This document shows, piece after piece, positions 8,998 through 16,698 of a DNA stretch of 64,000 bases; the first letter of the stretch is position 1; the number at the start of each line of letters is the position of its first letter. The notes below the pieces were generated by a model. That model saw only the letters and a program-made list of their open reading frames with translations, was not told where the DNA came from and ran no database searches. This stretch comes from Caldifarciminota bacterium (GTDB taxonomy: Bacteria; Hydrothermota; Hydrothermia; LBFQ01). The translations under genes were made by a program, and so were the position numbers. The stretch lies in NCBI GenBank assembly GCA_027003075.1, contig JALWYV010000005.1, positions 24,603-88,602 of the forward strand, in the 5' to 3' direction.

Positions 8998-9944
8998 GGT
9001 TCTATCGACTGATGCGTGTGGGGTACGGTGTACTGGAGGAGGCCCTTCTCACCCTCCGCAGGGAGTTTCCCGGATGCAGGTTCCTGATCTTTACAGGGGA
9101 CGAGTACTCCCAGAGATATGGCCTCAGGGTTGCCGAGGTCGTGCGGGGCGATGCGATAATAGGGGACAGAGAACCGGAGGAAAGGGGGTACGGGTTGGTC
9201 ATAGGTGTAGGTGGGGGGAGTGTTATAGACAGGGCAAAGCTCTGGGCCTACGAGAGGGGACTGCCGTTTATATCCGTACCTACCCTGCCCTCAAGCGACG
9301 GCATCGCATCTCCGGTGAGTGTTCTGAACGGGAAGAGTCGTTTCCTTACCCTTCCGTACGGTATAATAGTGGATCTGGAGATAATGGAGTCTGCCCCCCG
9401 ATGGAGCATTCTGGCTGGCACGGGAGATCTACTCTCCAACCTATCCGCCTCCGTGGACTGGGACCGTTTTAAAGATAGATCCACCGAGCCTTACTCTCAC
9501 GAGGCTTCCGTTATGGCAAGATCCGGTGCCCTATCCCTCCTCAACTCCTCCCCGGGCGACAACCTTGATCTACTGATATGGGGACTTATCCTGAGCGGTC
9601 TGGCTATGAACGTGGCAGGCTCTTCCCGTCCTGCGAGCGGACCAGAGCATAAGGTGAGTCATGCCCTTGACTTCATAGGGTACGGAGAGAAGCACGGCAT
9701 ACAGGTGGGGATATTTACCCCCCTGTTCCTCAAACTTAACGGATATACGGGTTGGGAAAGGGTCAGGGAGTTCCTTACGGGGGTGGGCTTGCCGGATCAC
9801 GTTACCCTTACGGAGGAGGAGGCCGTTAAGGTATTCAGCAGGGCTTCGGAGACCAGACCCCACAGGTACACGGTAATAGAAAGTCTCGGATGGGAGAGGG
9901 TACTTGATGAGGCCGTTAATCTGGGCTTCGTACGTATAGTTTAA
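8994..9944 (+). CDS. egsA: sn-Glycerol-1-phosphate dehydrogenase (AraM/EgsA family)
   Basis: 316 residues. Start is the ATG overlapping the GT2 stop (ATGA); an upstream in-frame ATG at 8937 lies inside the GT2 gene. Family marks: GVGGGSVIDRAK (71-82, NAD binding), PFISVPTLPSSDGIASP (91-107), GTGDLLSN with D145, and AGSSRPASGPEHKVSHALD (208-226) followed by GEKHGIQVG (H234). D145, H219 or H223, and H234 are candidate metal ligands. It reduces dihydroxyacetone phosphate to sn-glycerol-1-phosphate, the backbone of archaeal lipids, rare in bacteria. PlsY is also encoded nearby. No GGGPS or DGGGPS gene is visible in the window. Confidence 0.85.
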   Translation: MRFYRLMRVGYGVLEEALLTLRREFPGCRFLIFTGDEYSQRYGLRVAEVVRGDAIIGDREPEERGYGLVIGVGGGSVIDRAKLWAYERGLPFISVPTLPSSDGIASPVSVLNGKSRFLTLPYGIIVDLEIMESAPRWSILAGTGDLLSNLSASVDWDRFKDRSTEPYSHEASVMARSGALSLLNSSPGDNLDLLIWGLILSGLAMNVAGSSRPASGPEHKVSHALDFIGYGEKHGIQVGIFTPLFLKLNGYTGWERVREFLTGVGLPDHVTLTEEEAVKVFSRASETRPHRYTVIESLGWERVLDEAVNLGFVRIV

Positions 9945-9955
9945 ACCGACCTTAA

Positions 9956-10426
9956 GAGGATCAGGAGGTCGTTGGTATCGGTACGAAGATAAGGCTCGTC
10001 CTATCCGTATCCCATCCAGCCGGAACCCTGTACGTTACGTACCCGGACGGTTTTCCCTTCGATATCATCGTCTCTGTGGTATACTATCTCGATAGCACCT
10101 TCCTCGCCTTCTGTTCCGAGCACTATATGACATCCTTCATGTACGTATACGAGGGTAACAAAACGGTAATGTGAATACCGTACAGCGACGTCCCCATTCG
10201 CTACGTCGGGTACCCGAACCGTCCCCGTAAGGTAGTAATAGACTACAGGGATACGGTCTTCATATACGACGACTCCTCTGGCAACATTCTGATCTCCAAC
10301 GGTCACGTTAAGCTTGCTCCTTACAGCGGTGGGGTATACGCACCCCTTCCACCCGATTCGTATACGGATACCCTCCCCATTCCCGAAGGTGGTACGGCAG
10401 TGGTATGTTTCAGGTGTACGCAGTGA
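9956..10426 (+). pseudogene. Broken reading frame, unknown secreted-like protein
   Basis: No intact gene fills the 486 nt between egsA and ribH. One forward frame runs from 9956 to TGA 10424-10426, interrupted only by TGA at 10172-10174. Its translation looks protein-like and beta-rich (SHPAGTLYVTYPDG; KVVIDYRDTVFIYDDSSGN; GGTAVVCFRCTQ), with codon use like its neighbours. There is no ATG, GTG or TTG at its head, but AGGAGG at 9963-9968 precedes an in-frame ATC at 9977 by 8 nt, as if an ATG had mutated. One start lesion plus one nonsense lesion suggest a recent pseudogene. The opposite-strand ORF here looks like a shadow. Confidence 0.4.
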
Positions 10427-10430
10427 GGGA

Positions 10431-10868
10431 TTACTCCTTATCCCGATTACGGAGATTTAAAAGAGCCAAAACGGCTTCCGCGGCCTCTTCACCTTTATTC
10501 CCGAACTTTCCACCCGCCCTGTTCAATCCCTGCTCCAGACTGTCAACTGTAAGTACTCCCAGACCTACAGGTACATTCCTATCAACTGCTACCTTAAGCA
10601 GGGAGGAGATAACCGCAGAGGAGAGGTGATCCGCGTGGGAAGTTTCACCCTTCACTATACACCCTAAGACGACAAAACCTTCGTATTCCCCCTTTGCAGA
10701 AAGTATGGATACAGCCTGAGGTAATTCAAAAGAGCCGGGGACCCATACCACTTCGTACGAGCCCCCGGCTTCATCTATTTTCCTTATCGCACCTTCAACG
10801 AGCCTCTCCGTAATGACGGAGTTGAAGCGGCTCGCTACGATGCATATCTTACTTCTGTTTTCCTTCAC
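10431..10868 (-). CDS. ribH: 6,7-Dimethyl-8-ribityllumazine synthase
   Basis: 145 residues, full length. Motifs: IVASRFNSVITE, WVPGSFELPQAV, GCIVKGETSHADHL and GLGVLTVDSLEQGLNRAG followed by GNKGEEAAEAVL. It joins 5-amino-6-ribitylamino-uracil with dihydroxybutanone phosphate, the penultimate riboflavin step, and normally assembles as an icosahedral shell. The catalytic His region reads SHADHL where many homologs have PHFDYV or THFEYV. The gene starts 20 bp inside the 3' end of the upstream OmpA gene, so it is translated from that mRNA. No FMN riboswitch is visible and no other rib gene is present. Confidence 0.93.
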   Translation of the reverse strand: MKENRSKICIVASRFNSVITERLVEGAIRKIDEAGGSYEVVWVPGSFELPQAVSILSAKGEYEGFVVLGCIVKGETSHADHLSSAVISSLLKVAVDRNVPVGLGVLTVDSLEQGLNRAGGKFGNKGEEAAEAVLALLNLRNRDKE

Positions 10869-12441
10869 CTTCCCCCTTGTCGCTCCCTTCGGGCAGGAGT
10901 ACGTACACCTCTACCCTGCGGTCCTTGGCCAGACCCTTACCCGTGGGCTCAAAGATGGTGTAGTTGGCCACCTCCTCAAATCGGCTCTCGTCCAGATCAA
11001 ACTGCCTGAGGAGGTACTCCTTCACGGCGAGTGCCCTCTTCTTGGAAAGGAGTTCGTTGTAGAAGGCGCCTCCCCTGCGGTCGGCGTGTCCCCTTATAAC
11101 GACCTTGGCGTAAGGCTCCTTCATAAGGATCTCACCGACCTTGTTGAGCTCCTTCTGGTACCTGGGCTTTATTATGGTCTTGTCGGTATCAAAGTAAACC
11201 ACGGCGACCAGTTTGGGCTTACGGGAAAGCTTCTTGTAGAGTTTGACCTTTAGGACGGCGTCGGTCATGAGGTTCACACCCACGTCTATGGGCTGATAGT
11301 TCTCCTCGTCCTTGGAGATGGTAAGCAGGTAATTGGAGGCGGGGAGGCTATCGTTCCTGTAGGTGCCGCTCTGGTCGGTCGTTCCTTCGGTAGTAACTTT
11401 ACCCACGATCTTCACCTTGGCGCCCTGTATGGGCTCACCGGAGAGGGAGTCAACCACGATAACCATGAGGGTACGGGGACCCTTTTCCTCCACAGCCTGT
11501 ACTACGGCAGGTCCACCGGGCCCCATCATCGTAGGACCGGCAGGTCCATAGATCCTCTCGGCTATACGTGCCGGGGAAACGTGGGCTCCAGCGAAGAGCT
11601 CCCAGTTCCACTCCCACTTTTCGGGCTTGTCGGGGGAGAGATAGTACCTGTTGACGTAGTAATTCATGGATATGTTGGTACCAGCGGAGAGAACGAGACC
11701 ACCGTTGAAGAACCTGTACCGGATCATAGGAGTGGCAAAGAGGAAGTCCGTGTTGAAACTTATGGGCCCGTAGTACTTGAGCTCAAAGCCACTTTCAAGG
11801 TCGTAGTAACTGGTGAATATGCCGAGACCGAGAAAGAGCGGGTTCTCGGCAAGGCCACCCTCTTTGGTGTCAACGTTGTACCCGAAACCGAGACCGAGGT
11901 TTGCCAGAATGCGGGTGGACCACTGCTCGCTTATGAAATCGTATCCACCGGCTACACCGAGGCGACCTCCGAACAGACCCTCACGGACCTTGAAGTTGGT
12001 GGTATAGGAACCGACCTGTATCTCCCCAGCCTGCTTCTCTCCGGTAGGTACAAGGATACTTACGAGGGCAGATACGCCCCAGTTACGGCGGTTGAGAAAC
12101 TGGTACTTGGCACCCAATTCAAAGTCTCTCATACCACCGAACCACCTGTCGGGCTGAGTGGTATCATCAAGCTGCCCTTTATTAAGCCAGTTTATACCCT
12201 TAAGGGTGGCGTATATTTCAAGGTTTCGCACGGGGACGGTGTTGATGGAACCCCATCCGAGTAGAAAGTTCTGTATACCGTAAGGGCTGCTCCATATTTT
12301 TTCCGCATATATGGTGGTTTCCAGATAGTTGAGGTAACCACCACTCACCAGCTTTTCCTGCGAGGCTCTCCAATCAAAAACATCAAAATACCCGCTCGCA
12401 CCTGTATTGGAGAGGTAGCCTATCAGCATTAACATGGTCAT
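10849..12441 (-). CDS. OmpA-family outer-membrane protein
   Basis: 530 residues. The N-terminal part is beta-barrel-like (about residues 20-300). A single CarboxypepD_reg-like domain follows (VVDSLSGEPIQGAKVKI ... DQSGTYRNDSLP), then an OmpA peptidoglycan-binding domain with VVYFDTDKTIIKPRYQ, IRGHADRRGGAFYNE and DRRVEVYVL. It has the same domain order as the 1-2691 gene but one regulatory-like repeat instead of five. Three Met codons crowd the start (12441, 12435, 12429), only 3 nt or more after the end of tRNA-Lys and without Shine-Dalgarno. The mRNA may be released by tRNA 3' processing. The gene overlaps ribH by 20 bp. Confidence 0.85.
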   Translation of the reverse strand: MTMLMLIGYLSNTGASGYFDVFDWRASQEKLVSGGYLNYLETTIYAEKIWSSPYGIQNFLLGWGSINTVPVRNLEIYATLKGINWLNKGQLDDTTQPDRWFGGMRDFELGAKYQFLNRRNWGVSALVSILVPTGEKQAGEIQVGSYTTNFKVREGLFGGRLGVAGGYDFISEQWSTRILANLGLGFGYNVDTKEGGLAENPLFLGLGIFTSYYDLESGFELKYYGPISFNTDFLFATPMIRYRFFNGGLVLSAGTNISMNYYVNRYYLSPDKPEKWEWNWELFAGAHVSPARIAERIYGPAGPTMMGPGGPAVVQAVEEKGPRTLMVIVVDSLSGEPIQGAKVKIVGKVTTEGTTDQSGTYRNDSLPASNYLLTISKDEENYQPIDVGVNLMTDAVLKVKLYKKLSRKPKLVAVVYFDTDKTIIKPRYQKELNKVGEILMKEPYAKVVIRGHADRRGGAFYNELLSKKRALAVKEYLLRQFDLDESRFEEVANYTIFEPTGKGLAKDRRVEVYVLLPEGSDKGEGEGKQK

Positions 12442-12444
12442 AAG

Positions 12445-12517
12445 TGCCCCGCGAGGGACTCGAACCCCCGACCCGCGGATTAAGAATCCGCTGCTCTACC
12501 GACTGAGCTAGCGGGGC
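12445..12517 (-). tRNA. tRNA-Lys (anticodon CUU)
   Basis: A 73-nt cloverleaf on the minus strand: 7-bp acceptor stem GCCCCGC/GCGGGGC, D arm with GTCGGTAGA, anticodon arm GCGGA-TTCTTAA-TCCGC (anticodon CTT), T loop TTCGAGT, discriminator A. CCA is not encoded. The 3' end lies 3 nt before the first Met codon of the OmpA-family gene. Confidence 0.97.
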
Positions 12518-12528
12518 ATCAGGTGGAT

Positions 12529-12534
12529 ATTATA
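12529..12534 (-). promoter_or_regulatory. -10 box of tRNA-Lys, overlapping the upstream stop codon
   Basis: TATAAT on the minus strand lies 11 nt before the mature tRNA 5' end. It contains the TAA stop (12530-12532) of the upstream GT4 gene. Confidence 0.65.
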
Positions 12535-13528
12535 GAGCGGAAAAGGTATCTATGAGTATGCGGTTGAAAGCGTTTACCATATCCTTTACATCCGGCACCT
12601 CTTCCCTTCCCTTCAAAGCATCCTTTTTCCATCTTTCCAGATCCCCCATAACCTTACGTATACCCTCCGAGACTGCACCCGGATCCACGGGAACCACAAC
12701 CACCCCCGGAAGGGTCCATACCTCGCTCCCGTCAACCTCCGTGGCGACAACGGGCGTTCCACACGAGAGGGATTCCATAACCGGAAATCCGAGGCCCTCA
12801 CTCCGGGATGTGAGGACGAAGAGGTCCGCCGAAGAGTACAACCTCCTCAACTCCGCATCATTTTTTGGATAGAACCGGCGAAAGGGAACGGGCAGGTCGT
12901 TTAGAATATCTTTAGGCCCACCGACGAGCCATACCTCAACTTCACAGCACCCAGAAACATTAACTATGGCCTCCCTGAAGATATCCACCCCCTTCCGGCG
13001 CTCCTTCCGGGGCATGTACATTATTACCGTACGTTCACTTACCCTCAGGGCAGGGTCCGGGTCGGGATAGAACACACCCTTGTCCACACCGGCGGGGATA
13101 ACGTGGGGGGTGTCTATCGCCCTGGCCAGGGCCGGATTGTACGTGACCTTCGTTATGGGAAAAGAGTACGTGAGTCGTGCGAGGAGTTTGAAAAGGGGAT
13201 TTGAGTGGAAACGGTATTCAAGATCCTGAACGAAGTAAATTGCCCTGCGGGTGAAGGGGAACAGGTACGCGGTTGGCCAGAAGTTCAGGACGGAGAGGTC
13301 GTAGGACTTAAGTAGAGTCGTATACCTGAGGAGGGCGTACAGCCTGTTCCTACCAGGTACGGTCAACCTCCTGACCTCAGGCCGTATAAAGAAGGGGGTA
13401 CTACCCCTACCCTCGGGGTAAATCAACGTAACCTCGTGCCCGTGATCCACTAAACCGTTCGCTATTTCAACTAACTTACGGACACCCCCGAAACTCCCGA
13501 GGGATAGCAGGGGAAAGGCTATCCTCAA
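12530..13528 (-). CDS. Family 4 glycosyltransferase
   Basis: 332 residues, GT-B fold. N-terminal acceptor domain begins RIAFPLLSLGSFGGVRKLVE. The C-terminal donor domain has MYMPRKERRKGVDIF, VWLVGGP, the SSADLFVLTSRSEGLGFPVMESL region with its E-x7-E motif, and GTPVVATEVDGSEV. It probably adds a sugar to a lipopolysaccharide or capsule precursor. The start is TTG two bases after the TAA of the upstream lipoprotein gene; no clear Shine-Dalgarno is seen. Its own stop lies inside the -10 box of tRNA-Lys. Donor and acceptor cannot be read from the sequence. Confidence 0.85.
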   Translation of the reverse strand: MRIAFPLLSLGSFGGVRKLVEIANGLVDHGHEVTLIYPEGRGSTPFFIRPEVRRLTVPGRNRLYALLRYTTLLKSYDLSVLNFWPTAYLFPFTRRAIYFVQDLEYRFHSNPLFKLLARLTYSFPITKVTYNPALARAIDTPHVIPAGVDKGVFYPDPDPALRVSERTVIMYMPRKERRKGVDIFREAIVNVSGCCEVEVWLVGGPKDILNDLPVPFRRFYPKNDAELRRLYSSADLFVLTSRSEGLGFPVMESLSCGTPVVATEVDGSEVWTLPGVVVVPVDPGAVSEGIRKVMGDLERWKKDALKGREEVPDVKDMVNAFNRILIDTFSAL

Positions 13529-13530
13529 CT

Positions 13531-13989
13531 TTACGTTCCGCTTCCGCCCTCCAACACCTTCACCTCCGGTATCTTACCATCAAAGTTTATCCACTTTCCC
13601 CCGCCGGTTATCTTCCACCGCCAGGAGACCTCGTATACCTTCTTGCTGGGTACGTGGACGGCCCGGGCGAAGTATATCACGAATACCGTATCCCCCTTCC
13701 GCTCCACCCTCCATCCGGAGGTATCCGGACGGGCCAGCTCGGGCATGTAGGCCACGTTTCCGCTGGCGGCCGCTTTTATTACCTTGCTCATAAACTGGGG
13801 ATCCCTCGCTCTCTTACCCTCGTATTGGGCGACTATTACCGCAACCCCTTTTCCTCCGGCCACTATCTCCTTCTGGGCTTCGGTGAGGTTGGCCTGCACC
13901 TTCTTTATGACAGCCTCATCCGAAAGGCTTCCGCCACCGCACCCGGCGATCAAACTACCTAAGAGCAACGCGGATATTACCTTACGCAT
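13531..13989 (-). CDS. Lipoprotein, unknown function
   Basis: 152 residues. Signal peptide MRKVISALLLGSLIAGC with lipobox LIAGC (Cys17), then a GGGS linker, a helical stretch and a C-terminal beta region (WRVERKGDTVFVIYFARAV; EVSWRWKITGGGKWINFDG). I do not recognise the family. The ATG is 8 nt after a TAAAAT box (13998-14003, minus strand), so the mRNA is probably leaderless. It is co-transcribed with the GT4 gene. Confidence 0.7.
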   Translation of the reverse strand: MRKVISALLLGSLIAGCGGGSLSDEAVIKKVQANLTEAQKEIVAGGKGVAVIVAQYEGKRARDPQFMSKVIKAAASGNVAYMPELARPDTSGWRVERKGDTVFVIYFARAVHVPSKKVYEVSWRWKITGGGKWINFDGKIPEVKVLEGGSGT

Positions 13990-14013
13990 AGGATAGGATT
14001 TTACTGTCGCAAG

Positions 14014-14961
14014 TCAGTACTTTTCATCAAAGCGGTCGGCACATGCTCCGTTTATTCTCAGACGGAACTTCTTTGATAGAGACAGGTTTATGGCCGATTT
14101 CCCCCTGGTGCTGCTCCTGATAAACCGTAGATAATGGGGACGGAGGAAAGCCTTCCAGTTAACCTTTTTCACCTTCACCACAACGCTATCAACCGTGTCC
14201 TGTTTCACCTCTATGTACGGTGTGGCTATCTCTTTTATCTCGGCAAATAGACTTACCAGTGCTTCCCCCACGTCCTTCGGCCTCGGCTCCCACGCCCCTA
14301 TCGCACCCTGTCTGACCATACTTATCCTATCAACGAACACTCCGACCTTCTTCTTACCTGAGGCTTTAAGTAGGTTCTGGATGTACTTTCCGGTGTTAAT
14401 ACGGGAATCCGAAGGTATCCATACGACCTTTACCCCGACGTCCCTAAGGTCGGATAGGGCCTGTTCCATCTGGAGAGGGTTTTCAACCACCCTTACGTGG
14501 ACCTCCGAGACCTCCGGATACTCCCCGTCAAAGGCGCCGGAGAGGGAGGACCATTCGTCCCTATGGAGCATGATGCCGAGGACCCTCGCGTCATCAAACG
14601 TACAGGTCAAACGTTTGATCTGGATCGGGTAGGATATGGCTACGTACACGGACGCGAAGTTGGGAGGGGTCCTACGGAGCCTGTGGTAATTTTTAACGTA
14701 AAAGACCGGCCTGTCCTTCACGTTTTCCATGGCGAAGGATAGGGATTTGGGGCCGAGTACTACGACGAAGTCGTACCGTGATCCCGCCTTCTTCCAGAAC
14801 CTTTTCCAGAACTCCTCCGGTTTCGTTCCCCGTGGTACCTTCTCCCACTCCATAACGTGGACGTACCCCTGAAACTCCCTGCGAAGTACGTTTGTTATAT
14901 CACGGGAGTAGAAGGCCATGGTATCCCTCAAAACGAGGATCTGGCTCAGGAGAAAAAGCAT
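14014..14961 (-). CDS. Periplasmic substrate-binding-like protein (ABC_sub_bind/TrpX-like), tentative
   Basis: 315 residues from the ATG at 14961. The frame is open to 15069, but that part overlaps divergent dapB. A hydrophobic start (MLFLLSQILVL) may be a signal peptide. The middle reads like a two-lobed periplasmic-binding fold: YDFVVVLGPKSLSFA, RPVFYVKNYH, ARVLGIMLHRDE, VKVVWIPSDSRINTG, KKVGVFVDRISMVRQGAIGAWEPRPKDVGEA. These parallel ABC_sub_bind proteins, usually linked to ABC importers, but no permease lies nearby. The C-terminus is basic. TAACAT on the minus strand (14970-14975) lies 8 nt before the ATG. Confidence 0.5.
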   Translation of the reverse strand: MLFLLSQILVLRDTMAFYSRDITNVLRREFQGYVHVMEWEKVPRGTKPEEFWKRFWKKAGSRYDFVVVLGPKSLSFAMENVKDRPVFYVKNYHRLRRTPPNFASVYVAISYPIQIKRLTCTFDDARVLGIMLHRDEWSSLSGAFDGEYPEVSEVHVRVVENPLQMEQALSDLRDVGVKVVWIPSDSRINTGKYIQNLLKASGKKKVGVFVDRISMVRQGAIGAWEPRPKDVGEALVSLFAEIKEIATPYIEVKQDTVDSVVVKVKKVNWKAFLRPHYLRFIRSSTRGKSAINLSLSKKFRLRINGACADRFDEKY

Positions 14962-15015
14962 AAGATATAATGTTACGCCCGATTTGCCTGCAGGTGCGTC
15001 CTTAAAATCGCAGGC

Positions 15016-15726
15016 ATGAAACCGAAAGTGGTACTCGTAGGGTACGGAAGGATGGGAAAGGAGGTTCACAGCGTACTTCGGGAAAGGGGGTACCCTGTGG
15101 TTGGGATAGTGGAGAGGGGGGGCGGCCTGGAGGCCATAGACGGGGCGGACGTGGTCGTGGAGTTCGCCCTTCCGGAGGCCACTTTACCGGCCCTCAGGTA
15201 CGCAGCAGAGAGGGGGAAGAGGTACGTCTTCGGGACGACCGGTCACACCCCGGAGCAGATGGAGGAGGTAAGGAAAATTTCGGAACGTACGGCCGTCCTC
15301 TATTCCCCTAATTTCTCCAGAGGAATAGCCGTTCTCAAACTCGTCCTGAGGAGGGTACTACCCCTCCTTGAGGACTGGGACAGGGAGGTGTTTGAGATAC
15401 ACCACAGGTGGAAGAAGGACGCTCCGAGCGGTACGGCCCTCGCCCTTGCGAGGATACTGGGGGAGGAGATAAACGTTAACAGGAGAGGACCGCGTAAGGA
15501 AGGGGAGGTGGGAGTGGCCAGCGTGAGAGGAGGGGACGTCTTCGGTGAACATACGGTCTTCTTTTTTGGAGAGGGGGAGAGGCTGGAGTTTACGCACAGG
15601 CTCACGTCAAGGAGGGCGCTGGCTCTGGGAGTCCCTCCTGCCATAGATTTCATCATGGGCAAGGATAGGGGACTTTACACGTTTGACGACGTCCTCGGGG
15701 CGTACCCGGGGGAGAGTCCGCAGTAA
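15016..15726 (+). CDS. dapB: 4-Hydroxy-tetrahydrodipicolinate reductase
   Basis: 236 residues, slightly short for the family. NAD(P) motif GYGRMG (9-14), VFGTTGHT, and the catalytic signature EIHHRWKKDAPSGTAL with H129/H130 and K134. It acts in lysine/diaminopimelate synthesis; dapF is at 38199-38867, so meso-DAP peptidoglycan is likely. The ATG is 7 nt after TAAAAT (15003-15008), leaderless-type. Its TAA stop is the first three bases of the -10 box of queD. Confidence 0.93.
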   Translation: MKPKVVLVGYGRMGKEVHSVLRERGYPVVGIVERGGGLEAIDGADVVVEFALPEATLPALRYAAERGKRYVFGTTGHTPEQMEEVRKISERTAVLYSPNFSRGIAVLKLVLRRVLPLLEDWDREVFEIHHRWKKDAPSGTALALARILGEEINVNRRGPRKEGEVGVASVRGGDVFGEHTVFFFGEGERLEFTHRLTSRRALALGVPPAIDFIMGKDRGLYTFDDVLGAYPGESPQ

Positions 15727-15729
15727 AAT
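15724..15729 (+). promoter_or_regulatory. -10 box of queD containing the dapB stop codon
   Basis: TAAAAT is 7 nt before the ATG at 15737. Its first three bases are the TAA that ends dapB. Confidence 0.65.
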
Positions 15730-15736
15730 ACCCTCT

Positions 15737-16081
15737 ATGTGGATTCTGACCGTAAGGTACGAGTTTGATGCTGCCCACAGGTTACCCGACATAGAGGGGC
15801 CCTGCAGGAACCTTCACGGCCACAGGTGGGTGGTTGAAGCCAACGTCAGGTTCAGGGAACTGGGCAAAGGGGGTGTTTCGGTTGACTTTAAGAAGATAAA
15901 GGCTGACCTCCATGCCCTCGGTCTGGATCATACCTACCTGAACGAGAAGATGGATGTACCCCCGAGTGCTGAAAACGTCGCTAAGTTCTTTTACGAGAGG
16001 CTCAGGGAGATGGGGTACGACGTCGTTTCCGTCAGGGTGTGGGAGACCCCCAACTACGCCGCCACGTATACCGAGGAGTGA
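15737..16081 (+). CDS. queD: 6-Carboxy-tetrahydropterin synthase QueD / 6-pyruvoyl-tetrahydropterin synthase family
   Basis: 114 residues. Zinc ligands H14, H27 and H29 (FDAAHRL ... NLHGH) and catalytic Cys23 in GPCRNLHGH are present, followed by VDFKKIKADL, LDHTYLN and SAENVAKFF. It makes 6-carboxy-tetrahydropterin for queuosine. The frame is open from 15683 inside dapB, but the ATG at 15737 begins the homology and lies 7 nt after TAAAAT. A TGATG overlap couples it to the next gene. PTPS activity cannot be excluded. Confidence 0.9.
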   Translation: MWILTVRYEFDAAHRLPDIEGPCRNLHGHRWVVEANVRFRELGKGGVSVDFKKIKADLHALGLDHTYLNEKMDVPPSAENVAKFFYERLREMGYDVVSVRVWETPNYAATYTEE

Positions 16082-16698
16082 TGGACAGGATAGGCAGGGC
16101 CTACGAACGGTACCTTCAGGCTCCGAGGGGGGAGAAGGGGAAGGTCCTATCAGAGCTGGCGAGGAAACTCAGGGTAAGCGAGTCCAAGCTGCGGAGAATA
16201 TTTCGGGAGAGGTACGGTAAGAGGAGGAGGGTAAGGAAGTCCCCCACGAGTTACAGCAGGGACGATATACTGTACGCCATCCATTACTCACGGAAGAATC
16301 AGGTATCTCTCCTGTACGCCTGCAGTTATCTGGTAAATACCCGTAAGGTTGTGAGGAAATCCTACGAGGAGGTGAAGGACCCGGTGAGGGCTTTTTACCT
16401 CTCCGTGGTCCGGTTCATCCGCTCTTCCGACTCCCACGTACCGAAGGGCAGGAAGGTGAGCAAAACGGACCTGAAGAGGGCGCTACTCTCCACGGATATG
16501 GACGAGAGGGAGAAGTTCCTGATAGCGATGGCCATAGATGGCATACTGACCAACTCCTCCCCCCTTAAGGACGAGGATAGGGAGGTACTCGTATCCCTCC
16601 TGCGCAGGGGGTACCTCTCACTAAGGCGGGGGAAGTACTTTATAACTCCGAAGTTGAAGTACGGGATCTTAGGGGATGGGGTACTTGAGGGGTCCTGA
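16081..16698 (+). CDS. Basic protein with N-terminal helix-turn-helix-like region, unknown
   Basis: 205 residues, strongly basic. The start is chosen at the ATG overlapping the queD stop by one base. Residues about 20-45 (KVLSELARKLRVSESKLRR) look like a DNA-binding helix-turn-helix, followed by a basic stretch (KRRRVRK). The rest is helical with a late SLLRRGYLSLRRGKYFI. I recognise no family. It lies between queD and lpxK in one operon and overlaps lpxK by 23 bp. A regulator or nucleoid-type protein is possible. Confidence 0.6.
   Translation: MDRIGRAYERYLQAPRGEKGKVLSELARKLRVSESKLRRIFRERYGKRRRVRKSPTSYSRDDILYAIHYSRKNQVSLLYACSYLVNTRKVVRKSYEEVKDPVRAFYLSVVRFIRSSDSHVPKGRKVSKTDLKRALLSTDMDEREKFLIAMAIDGILTNSSPLKDEDREVLVSLLRRGYLSLRRGKYFITPKLKYGILGDGVLEGS

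Noticed and set aside
10172..10174. In-frame TGA as selenocysteine or recoded Trp
   Set aside because: Many genes here end in TGA, no SECIS-like hairpin is obvious, and the frame also lacks a start codon; a pseudogene or sequence error is simpler.
10001..10306. 101-codon minus-strand frame between egsA and ribH
   Set aside because: The plus-strand frame looks more like protein and fits a broken gene with a Shine-Dalgarno; the minus frame has neither start signal nor motif.
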